A stretch of DNA of 64,000 nucleotides from CBDHDJ01 sp965261645 (lineage in GTDB: Bacteria; Pseudomonadota; Alphaproteobacteria; SHVV01), in contig CBDHDJ010000001.1 of NCBI GenBank assembly GCA_965261645.1, forward strand, positions 62,001 through 126,000. Direction: 5' to 3'. A program made the position numbers and the translations under genes. Of this stretch, positions 34,891 to 43,517 are shown in pieces. The notes under the pieces are model-generated. The model was not told where the DNA came from, made no database searches, and saw nothing but the letters and a program-made list of their open reading frames with translations. The number at the start of each line of letters is the position of its first letter. The first letter of the stretch is position 1.

Positions 34891-35130
34891 GAGAATCCTC
34901 CCCTCCATGGTGTCACCACGGGCGGCGGGCTCACAGGCCCCGCCGACCATATCCATGCAACAGCCAACATATCAAAATCGCCGTGAGAGCACTATCGTAG
35001 GACGAGATGCCGATCGGGCCCGATCGCGGATTGATGAGGCCGGCCGGCCGAACCCCTCATAGCCTCATGGCAGAGCCCGGCGCAATTCGCTAAGCTCCTT
35101 TTCCCGGCGCATTCTGACCACGGATTCAAC
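34891..35130. promoter_or_regulatory. divergent intergenic region with duplicated promoter segment
   Basis: It separates the Rieske gene (minus) from the cyclase fusion (plus). About 34,995-35,130 is repeated, imperfectly, at 32,550-32,690. The conserved blocks suggest a promoter or regulator site that was copied with the start of the cyclase gene. No specific factor site was recognised. Confidence 0.5.
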
Positions 35131-36521
35131 ATGCCGCAGGACGGCGTCACCCGTAAGCTCGCGGCCATCGTTTACGCCGATGTGGCCGGCTACAGCCGGC
35201 TGACCGGCGCGGACGAGGAAGGCACGCACAGGGCGCTCAGCGCCTGCCTCGATTCGCTGGGCACCACGGTCGGCGGTCATGATGGCCGGGTTGTCCACAC
35301 GGCCGGCGATGCGGTGCTCGCCGAGTTCCCCAGCATCGTGGCGGCGCTCGACTGCGCGGTCGCGTTTCAACAGGACATGCGAATCCTGAACGGCGCCGTT
35401 CCCGAGGACCGCAAAGTCCAGTTCCGCGTAGGTATCAACCTGGGCGAAGTCATCGCCGAGCGCGACGATCTCTTCGGCGATGGGGTCAATATCGCGGCGC
35501 GGCTGGAAGCGCTGGCCGATCCCGGCGGCATCTGCGTCTCGGCCAAGGTCTACGATGAGCTCAAGGACAAACTCGATTTCCGCTTCCGCGACCTCGGCAA
35601 TCAAAAGTTCAAGAACATCGCCGAGCCGGTCCATGTGTATCGGGTGGAACTTATCGATGAGGATCAGCCGGCCGCCCCCTCGCCGCGCATGCAACAGGAG
35701 ATCCGCTTCTGCACCGCCTCGGACGGCGTCCGCATCGCCTATGCGAGCGTGGGTGAGGGCCCGCCGTTGGTGAAGGCCGCCAACTGGCTCAACCATCTCG
35801 AATACGACTGGGAGAGCCCGGTCTGGCGCCACGTGTTCCACGAGCTCGCCCGCGATCACCGGCTCGTGCGCTACGACGAGCGCGGCAATGGCCTGTCGGA
35901 CTGGGACGTCGAGGACATCTCGTTCGACGCCTTCGTCCGCGACCTCGAAACCGTCGTCGATGCCGCCGGATTGGAGCGTTTCCCCCTGTTGGGAATCTCG
36001 CAGGGCTGCTCGGTCTCGATCGCCTATGCCGCGCGCCACCCCGAGCGCGTGAGCCACCTCGTGCTCTACGGCGGCTATGCGCGCGGGCGTTACAAGCGAG
36101 GAAATCCCGATGAGCGCGAACAGGGCGAGGCGATGGTCACCCTGATGCGCAGGAAAACCCCGCCTTCCGCCAGATCTTCACGTCGCTCTTCATCCCCGGC
36201 GGCACGCAAGAACACACCCAATGGTTCAACGATCTTCAGCGGATCACCACCTCGCCCGAGAACGCCGTCCGGCTGCGCGAGACCTTCAACATGATCGACG
36301 TGAGCGCGATTCTGCCCGAAGTCAACGTACCCACGCTGGTGCTGCATTGCCGCGACGAGGCGGCGGTGCCGTTCGATGAAGGGCGGCTTTTGGCCGCGAT
36401 GATCCCGGACGCTCGCTTCGTCGGGCTCGAGGGCCAAAATCACCTGGTCCTCGAGGACGAGCCGGCCTGGCCCCGCTTCCTCGAGGAGGTGAGAAGTTTC
36501 TTAGGTTCGAGCGGCGGTTAG
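35131..36521 (+). pseudogene. class III adenylate cyclase-alpha/beta hydrolase fusion, frameshifted
   Basis: Residues 1-170 form a class III nucleotide cyclase: VYADVAGYSRLTG (metal Asp), HTAGDAVLAEF (second Asp), RVGINLGEV and GVNIAARLEAL. Residues ~185-340 begin an alpha/beta hydrolase (GPPLVKAANWLNHLEYDWES, RYDERGNGLSDW, LLGISQGCSVSIAYA with nucleophile Ser). After VTLMR near 36,150 the frame is lost; the other frame continues ENPAFRQIFTSLFIPGG..., TLVLHCRDEAAVPFDEG and GLEGQNHLVL with the catalytic His, ending at 36,521. About 10 bases appear deleted. The cyclase domain could still be made. Confidence 0.82.
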
Positions 36522-36641
36522 CTCGGAGCCCCAATTCGAAGCAGTAGCGGGCGCGGCATCGAATGGCGATCAACGCAACAACCTGCCATGACGCAATGTT
36601 GGTGCATGCTGCTTTGTTGGCCAAAGTTGTAAATTCCATAG
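36522..36641. other. short gap before IS256 element
   Basis: A 120-bp region between the cyclase-hydrolase pseudogene and the IS256 target duplication. No gene or convincing site is visible. The sequence GGCGCTCC at 36,642-36,649 is the left target duplication. Confidence 0.5.
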
Positions 36642-36649
36642 GGCGCTCC

Positions 36650-38098
36650 GGTCGTGTCCCAGGACGTGGTGTAGGAGTTGTTGGAGCCTCTGTTAGCTGT
36701 GGGTAGGCGGCTTGCCGTAGCGACCGCCGAGAGTCTGGCGTAGGCAAGCCGGCTATCCACAGCGGAGGCCATCGCGGTTCCGGTTTAGGGTTGGGCTAGT
36801 GCAAACCAACCTGACCCGAAGGAGAACCACGATGACCCAGGACATGATGACCCTGCGCGCGCTTTTGGAGAAGAGCTCCGATGCCGATCTGCTTCGCGAG
36901 ATGATCGGCTTCACGGCCGAGCGGCTGATGGCACTGGAGGTTGAGGGCCTGACCGGCGCCGGGCACGGCGAGCGCTCGGCGGATCGTATCACCCACCGCA
37001 ACGGCTACCGCGACCGGTCCTGGGAGACGCGGGCCGGCACGGTGGAGCTGAAGATCCCGAAGCTGAGGAAGGGAAGCCACTTCCCGGGCTTCCTGGAGCC
37101 GCGGCGGATGGCCGAGAAGGCGCTGGCTGCGGTGATCCAGGAGGCCTACATCCAGGGGGTGTCGACCCGCTCGGTCGACGATCTGGTTCAGGCGATGGGG
37201 ATGTCGGGCGCCTCCAAGAGCCAGGTCTCCAGGCTGTGCGGCGAGATCGACGATAAGGTCAACGGCTTCCTCGATCGACCGCTGGAGGGCGACTGGCCCT
37301 ATCTGTGGCTCGACGCCACCTACGTGAAGGTGCGCCAGACCGGACGCATCGTCTCGGTCGCGGTGACCGTGGCTGTGGCCGTCAAGGACCAAGGCCGCCG
37401 CGAGGTCCTGGGCGTGGCGATCGGCGCGTCGGAGGCCGAGACCTTCTGGACCGAGTTCCTGCGCTCGCTGGCCCGGCGCGGGCTGCGCGGCGTGAAGCTG
37501 GTGATCTCCGACGACCACAAGGGCCTGAAGGCCGCCGCGACCCGGATCCTCGGCGCCACATGGCAGCGCTGCCGCGTGCACTCCGCCCGCAACCTGCTGG
37601 CCCATGCCGGCCGCCAGGGCCGGCGCGTCGTCTCCGCCTTCGTCGCCACCGCCTTCGCCCAGGAGGACGCCGACAGCGCGAAGGCCCAGTGGCGTCAGGT
37701 CGCCTACCAGCTCAGGCCCAAGGTGCCCAAGCTGGCAGTTCTCATGGACGAAGCCGAGCACGACGTCCTCGCCTACATGAGCTTCCCCAGGGAGCACCGC
37801 CAGAAATTGCACTCCACAAACCCGATCGAACGGCTCCATGCCGAGGTCAAGCGTCGCACCAACGTCGTCGGTATCTTTCCCAACGAAGCCGCCATCACAC
37901 GGCTCGTCGGCGCTATCCTTCTCGAGCAGAACGATGAGTGGGCCGTCTCAAGGAGATACATGACGCTGGAATCAATCGCTCCGCTGAGCGATGGTGTCCC
38001 CATCACGCTGCCCACCGTGGCAGCCTGAACGTCCCGGCCCTACCCGCCGGGAGCCGCGTAGAGCGCAACGCTCTTACACCACGCGCCGGGACACGATC
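36650..38098 (+). mobile_element. IS256-family element 1
   Basis: The ends GGTCGTGTCCCAGGACGTGG (36,650) and the complement of GATCGTGTCCCGGCGCGTGG (ending 38,098) are imperfect inverted repeats, and the 8-bp direct repeat GGCGCTCC flanks the element (36,642-36,649, 38,099-38,106). At 1,449 bp it is complete. Confidence 0.93.
36832..38028 (+). CDS. IS256-family transposase
   Basis: MTQDMMTLRALLEKSSDADL starts at 36,832 after GAAGGAGAACC; an upstream in-frame start at 36,799 is less likely. The 398-residue protein has the N-terminal helical domain (NGYRDRSWETRAGTVELKIP) and the mutator-type DDE domain: WLDATYVKVRQ (Asp), LVISDDHKGLKAA (Asp) and STNPIERLHAEVKRRT (Glu). No defect is seen. Confidence 0.93.
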   Translation: MTQDMMTLRALLEKSSDADLLREMIGFTAERLMALEVEGLTGAGHGERSADRITHRNGYRDRSWETRAGTVELKIPKLRKGSHFPGFLEPRRMAEKALAAVIQEAYIQGVSTRSVDDLVQAMGMSGASKSQVSRLCGEIDDKVNGFLDRPLEGDWPYLWLDATYVKVRQTGRIVSVAVTVAVAVKDQGRREVLGVAIGASEAETFWTEFLRSLARRGLRGVKLVISDDHKGLKAAATRILGATWQRCRVHSARNLLAHAGRQGRRVVSAFVATAFAQEDADSAKAQWRQVAYQLRPKVPKLAVLMDEAEHDVLAYMSFPREHRQKLHSTNPIERLHAEVKRRTNVVGIFPNEAAITRLVGAILLEQNDEWAVSRRYMTLESIAPLSDGVPITLPTVAA

Positions 38099-38369
38099 GG
38101 CGCTCCCCGACACCGCGACGTTCGGCTCGTTTCTGATCCTCGCGACTTTGGTGTGCGCCTGTGCACCGCGACCATTCAAAGCCCCATCGGTTATTGCCGG
38201 CAGTGATCGAACCGTCAGCATCGAAGCAGGGCAGGCTACTGATCCGAGTGCGTTTGCCGAACGCTACTGCGCACGTTTTGGGAAACGTGCAATCTACATC
38301 GGCGCGACCGAGCTGAGCGATACGGATCTGACCAACATGAGCTATACCCGAAAGTTGGTGATGGGATGA
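38099..38369 (+). pseudogene. remnant of a small secreted/lipoprotein gene between two IS256 elements
   Basis: From the right target duplication the frame reads LPDTATFGSFLILATLVCAC..., a signal-peptide-like or lipoprotein start, then AFAERYCARFGKRAIYIGAT and SYTRKL. No start codon is available even when IS256 element 1 is removed, and homology ends at the left end of the second element near 38,352. It is probably a decayed small envelope protein of unknown role. Confidence 0.5.
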
Positions 38370-39707
38370 GATGAGGGCGGCGTATCCTGGCGATGTTGGA
38401 GTCGCCATTTTCCACGAAGGAGGGATACGCCATGAGAGAGGATACAGTCGTCCAGCTTCGCCAACCTGGATCATTTGAGGACGATCCGCTGACGGAGGTT
38501 TTGCGTCTTGGTGCGCGGCGTTTACTTGGGCAAGCGGTGGCGGCGGAAGTTGCCGGTTTTGTCGAGGCGTATGCGCATCTGACGGACTCGGCCGGCCGCC
38601 GTCGGATCGTACGCCACGGGCATTTGCCGGAGCGCGAGATCCAGACCGGCATTGGTCCGGTTGCGGTGCGCTGTCCCAGGGTGCGCGACCGAGGCGCCGG
38701 CGAGACGGGGCCGCGGGTTCGCTTCACCTCACGGATCTTGCCTCCCTATCTCAGGCGCGCCAAGTCGATCGAGGAACTCCTGCCCTGGCTTTATCTGAAG
38801 GGCATCTCCACGGGCGATTTCTGCGCGGCGCTTGCGGCGCTCTTGGGGCCCGAGGCGCCGGGGCTCTCGGCCTCGACCATTGCCCGCCTCAAGGAGGTCT
38901 GGCAAGGCGAGCTGGAGCATTGGCAACGGCGCGATCTCTCGGCCAAGCGTTATGTCTACTTCTGGGCCGAGGGCGTCTACTTCTCACCACGGCTCGACCA
39001 TGACAAGCAATGCATGTGCGTGATCATCGGTGCCGACGAGCTGGGCCGCAAGGAGCTGCTGGCGATCGCCGACGGCTACCGGGAGAGCGCCCAGTCCTGG
39101 CGCGAAGTGCTGCTCGATCTCAAGCGCCGCGGCCTGGCGATTGCGCCCGAGCTGGCCACCGGCGACGGGGCGCTCGGTTTCTGGAAAGCCTTGCGCGAGG
39201 TCTACGGGACGACGCGCGAGCAGCGCTGTTGGGTGCACAAGACCGCCAACGTGCTCAACAAGCTCCCGAAGTCCGTCCAGCCACGCGCCAAGCAGCACCT
39301 ACAGGACATCTGGATGGCCGAGACCCGCGCGGTGGCCGAGAAGGCCTTCGACTTCTTCCTCGAGGCCTATGGCCCCAAGTACGACAAAGCGGTGGCCTGC
39401 CTGGCCAAGGACCGCGACGTGTTGCTCGCCTTCTACGACTTCCCGGCCGAGCACTGGAAGCACATTCGCACCACCAATCCCATCGAAAGCACCTTTGCGA
39501 CCGTGCGCCTCAGGACCACCAAGACCAAGGGCTGCCTCAGCCGCATGACGGCGCTCACCATGGTCTTCAAGCTGTGCCAGTCGGCCAGCAAGAAGTGGCG
39601 TCGCCTGGACGGCTCGCACCAGATCGCCGACATCATTCAAGGCGTCAAATTCAAGGACGGAGAAAAGCTAACCGAACGCGCCGCCTGAAACCTGCGTCAC
39701 CAACTTT
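38352..39707 (+). mobile_element. IS256-family element 2
   Basis: AAAGTTGGTGA at 38,352 and its complement TCACCAACTTT at about 39,697-39,707 are the inverted ends around a mutator-type transposase. I could not identify a target duplication, so the ends may be off by a few bases. It appears to have removed the 5' end of a Doc toxin gene on its right. Confidence 0.7.
38432..39688 (+). CDS. IS256-family transposase, second type
   Basis: ATG at 38,432 follows CGAAGGAGGGATACGCC. The 418-residue protein resembles ISRm3/IS1249-type mutator transposases: ELLPWLYLKGISTGDF, the catalytic strand VYFWAEGVYFSPRLDHDK, PELATGDGALGFWKALREVY (Asp), RCWVHKTANVLNKLPKS and TTNPIESTFATVRLRTTKTK (Glu). It is only distantly similar to the IS256 protein at 36,832. 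Intact. Confidence 0.92.
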   Translation: MREDTVVQLRQPGSFEDDPLTEVLRLGARRLLGQAVAAEVAGFVEAYAHLTDSAGRRRIVRHGHLPEREIQTGIGPVAVRCPRVRDRGAGETGPRVRFTSRILPPYLRRAKSIEELLPWLYLKGISTGDFCAALAALLGPEAPGLSASTIARLKEVWQGELEHWQRRDLSAKRYVYFWAEGVYFSPRLDHDKQCMCVIIGADELGRKELLAIADGYRESAQSWREVLLDLKRRGLAIAPELATGDGALGFWKALREVYGTTREQRCWVHKTANVLNKLPKSVQPRAKQHLQDIWMAETRAVAEKAFDFFLEAYGPKYDKAVACLAKDRDVLLAFYDFPAEHWKHIRTTNPIESTFATVRLRTTKTKGCLSRMTALTMVFKLCQSASKKWRRLDGSHQIADIIQGVKFKDGEKLTERAA

Positions 39708-39715
39708 TGACAATA

Positions 39716-40216
39716 GCTCCGTGTAACTCTCGCCGATGCGCTCAGCGCTCACGACAGAGCGCTAGAAACCGGAGGGCTCTCAGGCGTTCCTAACCTCGGT
39801 ATGGTCGAATCTGCTATCGGTCGACCGTATTCAGGTTATTACCGTTCTATACAAAGGAGGACAGCGGCCCTTGTCGAATCCGTGGCTAACAACCATGGTT
39901 TCGCGGACGGTAACAAGCGAACCACAGTCATCTTGATGGACCTAATTTTGACAAACAGTGGTTACAAGCTAGTGGATATATTCCGACGCTTCGATCCCTT
40001 CCCAGGCGGCCATTGTTGACGTATATCCCCGATATTTCAATATGATAGCTTGTTTGGTGTTGGGATCTATTTGTATCGATCAATCCACTAGCTGCTGCGA
40101 AAAGCGACCATTCAATCGGCTACGCGGTGGAAATCATGGTCCTCGCCGTCGCGCAAAATCACCTTTCCTATGACGAGCTAGTTGAGTGGTTCTATCAACG
40201 CATCCGTAGGCACTAG
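39716..40216 (+). pseudogene. Doc/Fic-family toxin remnant
   Basis: Reading from ~39,716: VTLADALSAHDRALETGGLS, GMVESAIGRPYSGYYRS and NNHGFADGNKRTTVILMDLI, where HGFADGNKRT is the Fic/Doc active loop. After NSGYKL (near 39,970) about 120 bp do not fit, then another frame gives DHSIGYAVEIMVLAVAQNHL and YDELVEWFYQRIRRH with TAG at 40,216, the expected C terminus. The N terminus and any antitoxin were lost at the IS256 element. Inactive remnant. Confidence 0.72.
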
Positions 40217-40291
40217 GTTCTTCGGCACAGCTGCCGAGGCTTTTGGCGATTCGACCAATACGAGCTTGCCGAGGCCTTGAAACCCGGGCAT

Positions 40292-41488
40292 TTAATTCGC
40301 GGCGGTGGCGGGCGCCTGGCCCCGCATCGCCACCGGCAGCCAGCGTTCCTGGCCCTCGGTGCCATGCGGGGTATGGCGTGAGGGCTTGGCGCGCTGCTTG
40401 TTCAGCCACGGCTTGAACACCGGGATGTTGTAGAAGACACGCGCGAGGCCCGGGCCGATCTCGTTAAGCGGCCACGAGGTCCAAGAATAGAACTGGGTGT
40501 GCTCGGTGAGTGGGCGTTCGCGGTGCTCCCACTGGGAGAACGCGGCCGCCATGTCCCTTTCCTCGTCGAGCGAGACCGCGAGGCTGAGCGCGTTCACCAT
40601 CGCCGTGCCGCAGCCCTGGCCGAGGCCGGGCAACATGACGTGCGCCGCATCGCCGAGAATGGCCACCTTGCCGCTCGACCAGCGCGTGAGCCACAGGGTC
40701 TCGAACCGGTCCCAACGCCCGCCCTCGGGAATGCGGCGGATGAACTTCTCCTGCTGCGGAAAATCCTGGCTCCACAAATCGCGGTTGACTGGAACCGTCA
40801 ACGCCTCGCGGTCACGCACGAGACTGCAGAGGTGGAGGTACAAAACCTCCTTGCTGCAGGGCGTGAACAATAGCCGGCGCGGGCCCCGCCACCACTCGAT
40901 GATGGTGTCGAGATCGGCGTCGTCCCACTCATCCTCGAGGCGCGGGATCAACACGCGGATCGAGCCGTTGCCATGCTTGCGCCGCCGTTTCAGAAGCCCG
41001 AGCGATTCGCGCACCGCCGAGTTGATGCCATCGGCGCCGATGACCAAATCCGCCTTGAAGCGTCCGCCGCCCTTGATCAGGAGCTCGCCCTCCGGGGTCG
41101 CGCCCACGGCCTCGGAGCTGGTGAGGAGCTCGACGCCGGAGCGCAGCGCCGCGTTCAGGACGGCGCTGTACAACTGCTGGCGCGTGATGCAGAAGAGCCG
41201 GCCGCCGGTCTCGTGGGTGCCGGTCGGGAAGTAATCGATCACCTTGCCGGTCCCGTCACGACTCTCCCACGAGGGCGGCAGCAGGATGCCGTCGAAGGCC
41301 TCGTCGGCGGCGCCGATCTCGTTGAGCACGCGGAGCCCGTTCTCCCAGGTCCAGATGCCGGCGCCAAACTCGCGGGCCTCGGGCGCGCGCTCGTGCACGC
41401 GTACCGACCAGCCGCGTTGGGCGAGCGCCGCACCCGCGGTCAGTCCGGCGAAGCCCGCGCCGGCGATCTCGGCGTGTCTTTGCGTCAT
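40292..41488 (-). CDS. FAD-dependent aromatic monooxygenase (class A)
   Basis: ATG at 41,488 follows GAGGAGCC. The 398-residue enzyme has the FAD-binding GAGFAGLTAGAALAQRG (residues ~10-26), the DG motif DLVIGADGINSAVRESLG and the GD motif KVAILGDAAHVMLPGLGQG, as in salicylate- and hydroxybenzoate-hydroxylase relatives. It would hydroxylate an aromatic substrate using NAD(P)H. No obvious operon partner; the island's att remnant begins 42 bp upstream. Confidence 0.9.
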   Translation of the reverse strand: MTQRHAEIAGAGFAGLTAGAALAQRGWSVRVHERAPEAREFGAGIWTWENGLRVLNEIGAADEAFDGILLPPSWESRDGTGKVIDYFPTGTHETGGRLFCITRQQLYSAVLNAALRSGVELLTSSEAVGATPEGELLIKGGGRFKADLVIGADGINSAVRESLGLLKRRRKHGNGSIRVLIPRLEDEWDDADLDTIIEWWRGPRRLLFTPCSKEVLYLHLCSLVRDREALTVPVNRDLWSQDFPQQEKFIRRIPEGGRWDRFETLWLTRWSSGKVAILGDAAHVMLPGLGQGCGTAMVNALSLAVSLDEERDMAAAFSQWEHRERPLTEHTQFYSWTSWPLNEIGPGLARVFYNIPVFKPWLNKQRAKPSRHTPHGTEGQERWLPVAMRGQAPATAAN

Positions 41489-41529
41489 GGCTCCTCTGCC
41501 CGCAGTTGCGTCTTCCGTTCTGGTTTAGG

Positions 41530-41576
41530 TGGTGGGCACGCCAGGAATCGAACCTGGGACCCTCTGATTAAAAGTC
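41530..41576 (-). other. displaced 3' fragment of tRNA-Lys, distal attachment site of the island
   Basis: The minus strand reads GACTTTTAATCAGAGGGTCC..., ending ...GTGCCCACCA, the anticodon-to-CCA portion of a tRNA-Lys(TTT). It matches 51,234-51,280 except at a few positions, two of which are paired changes in the T stem. Beyond the anticodon loop similarity stops. This is the fragment expected when a tyrosine integrase recombines inside the tRNA gene. Confidence 0.82.
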
Positions 41577-41705
41577 TAGTCTGCAAGTCATGCGCTCAAG
41601 TGCCGCGCGTTGCCGACACGTTCGTAGCAGGTTGATTCCTATGTGAAATCCCGTGCATTACGTTGGCCTTGCATGCGCGAGCTAGCCCAGCTATGCTGGC
41701 GATCT

Positions 41706-41726
41706 GGTGACATAGTGGTGACACGG
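41706..41726 (+). repeat. integrase arm-type repeat, left
   Basis: Begins GGTGACATAGTGGTGACAC and is identical over 21 bp to 51,169-51,189. It contains the half-unit GGTGACA twice. Position just inside both ends of the island fits arm-type integrase binding sites. Confidence 0.6.
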
Positions 41727-41734
41727 GGGCCAGC

Positions 41735-42925
41735 ATGACGCTCACCGAGCGAGTTGTCCGCGACGCTAAACCGGGCACAAAAACCACGATAATTTGGGAC
41801 TCCACGATCAAGGGTCTGGGCCTGCGTGTGACGCCGGCCGGGGCGAAGTCATACGTTTTAAGCTACCGAGTTGCGGGCCGCAAGCGGCTTGCCACGTTGG
41901 GCCGCTGTTCGGTGCTTTCCTTGAAAGCGGCACGGGAGCGCGCGGCCGTCGAGCTTGCCGGTATCCAGGGCGGCGATGGCGATCCGCTTGAGCGGCGCCG
42001 CACGGCCATGGAGGCACCGACGGTTGCGGAGCTGATCGAGCGTTTCCTGTCTGTCGAAGGGCCGGCCAGGGTGAAGCGCGGGCGCATGACCGAGCGCACA
42101 CTGACTGACTACGGATACCAATGCGGCAAACATGTTCTGCCGGTGATCGGCAAGCGCCGCGTGGCGGACGTTAAGCGGGGCGACATTGAGCACTTGGTTG
42201 CATCGCTTCCTAGCGTATCCCGCAATCGCGTCCTGGCGCTGTTGTCGCGGCTGTTCACTCTCGCGGAGCGATGGGGATGGCGTGCCCAGCACGACAACCC
42301 GGCGCGCGGTGTCGAACGCGCCCGCGAGGAACCACGCGACCGCGTGTTGGAGCCGTCCGAATTGGCGGCGTTGTCCGATGCGCTCGCCGACCTGGAGGAG
42401 CAATCGCCGGCTGCTGTGGCGGCAATTCGAGTTGCTGCGTTGACCGGCCTACGGATCGGCGAAGTGCTGGCGATGCGATGGGAGCACGTCGCTTTCGAGA
42501 CCGGCCGCCTCACCCTGCCCGCGACCAAGACCGGACGGCGGGTGCATGACCTTCCAGCGCCAGCGCTCGAAATCCTGGCAGCCGTGCCACGGATGAACGA
42601 TTGGTGCTTCACCACGCGGCACACGGCCATAACCTACAAGACGGCGCGCTTGGCGTTCTCGCTGGCGTGCCGGCGTGCCGGCCTTGCCAACGTGCGGCTG
42701 CATGATCTACGGCGCAGCGTTATGACGGCAGCGGCTGGGGCAGGCGTCGGGACACACGTTCTGCGCGACCTGCTGGGCCACAAGACGACCGCCATGGCGG
42801 ATCGCTACATTCGCGCGGTCGGCAACCCCGTGCGCGATGCGCGGGAGCAAGTTGGCGCCGCAATGGCCGCGATGATGAGGGGCGAAAAGGGCGACGTTGT
42901 TCCGATGAGGCGTCGCCATCAATAG
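41735..42925 (+). CDS. int: tyrosine recombinase, P4-type integrase
   Basis: The N-terminal arm-binding domain (IWDSTIKGLGLRVTPAGAKS) is of the DUF4102/P4 type, followed by a SAM-like core-binding domain and the catalytic domain with ALTGLRIGEVLAMRW (Arg), RLHDLRRSVMT (HxxR), LLGHKTTAMADRYIR (His and nucleophile Tyr). 396 residues, complete. It begins 9 bp after the left arm repeat. It would integrate and, with a directionality factor, excise the island at tRNA-Lys. Confidence 0.93.
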   Translation: MTLTERVVRDAKPGTKTTIIWDSTIKGLGLRVTPAGAKSYVLSYRVAGRKRLATLGRCSVLSLKAARERAAVELAGIQGGDGDPLERRRTAMEAPTVAELIERFLSVEGPARVKRGRMTERTLTDYGYQCGKHVLPVIGKRRVADVKRGDIEHLVASLPSVSRNRVLALLSRLFTLAERWGWRAQHDNPARGVERAREEPRDRVLEPSELAALSDALADLEEQSPAAVAAIRVAALTGLRIGEVLAMRWEHVAFETGRLTLPATKTGRRVHDLPAPALEILAAVPRMNDWCFTTRHTAITYKTARLAFSLACRRAGLANVRLHDLRRSVMTAAAGAGVGTHVLRDLLGHKTTAMADRYIRAVGNPVRDAREQVGAAMAAMMRGEKGDVVPMRRRHQ

Positions 42926-42950
42926 CAACAACACTGAGGCCCTAAAGAGG

Positions 42951-43250
42951 TTGCTCGGCCCGCGCGTTGGCCGTCCGTGGCGGTCCTTTGACAAGAAAAT
43001 CGAAACCTACGCCGCAGTCATGCGGTGTCGAAGGAACGGCCTTTCCTGGCGCAAATCGTATGAAGCGGTGGGATCTGAAAGCAACCGGAGCCGGGGCGCG
43101 GTGGCGAACGATTGCAAGCCGTTGCGCGGGACTGAACAGATAGCTGAGGTTCTGATTCCAAGGATTGCCAAAGTGCAGGAAGGGATCGTTAAAGAGCAGG
43201 CGATGCGGCGGCGCCTGTGTGACTCAATAAATCGGAGGACGAATTGTTGA
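42951..43250 (+). CDS. small basic hypothetical protein of the island
   Basis: TTG at 42,951 follows CTAAAGAGG. The 99-residue product (RPWRSFDKKIETYAAVMRCR, NGLSWRKSYEAVGSESNRSR) is rich in Arg and Lys and may bind DNA; LSWRKSYEAVGSESNRSRGAV could form a helix-turn-helix. I do not recognise the family. Located between integrase and AlpA-like genes. Confidence 0.5.
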   Translation: MLGPRVGRPWRSFDKKIETYAAVMRCRRNGLSWRKSYEAVGSESNRSRGAVANDCKPLRGTEQIAEVLIPRIAKVQEGIVKEQAMRRRLCDSINRRTNC

Positions 43251-43311
43251 GTCAGACAACTCACCAATAATCGAACAATCTGCCGCCACGTCATGCAAAC
43301 GGAGGCGGCAG

Positions 43312-43512
43312 ATGTTTGAGAATAACAAGCTCTATTTCACGAATGATCCCGCGCTCAGCGCGCTGGCGCCGTACAGCACGCTAGCGCATTGGCGATGCCA
43401 GGGCCGCGGACCGGCCTTTGTCAAGCTTGGATCGCGCGTCGCCTACCGCGGTGCCGATCTGAACGCTTGGCTAGAGGCCCAAACAGTCCGACCGCAGCCC
43501 ACGGCGGCTTAG
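43312..43512 (+). CDS. AlpA-like helix-turn-helix protein
   Basis: The 66-residue protein (MFENNKLYFTNDPALSALAP..., LAHWRCQGRGPAFVKLGSRV, YRGADLNAWLEAQ) has the winged-helix pattern of AlpA/excisionase proteins, in which the first helix-turn-helix is followed by a wing with VAYRGADLNAWL. Such proteins act as excision factors or regulators of island genes. It ends 5 nt before the TTG of the next gene. Confidence 0.8.
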   Translation: MFENNKLYFTNDPALSALAPYSTLAHWRCQGRGPAFVKLGSRVAYRGADLNAWLEAQTVRPQPTAA

Positions 43513-43517
43513 CGGAT

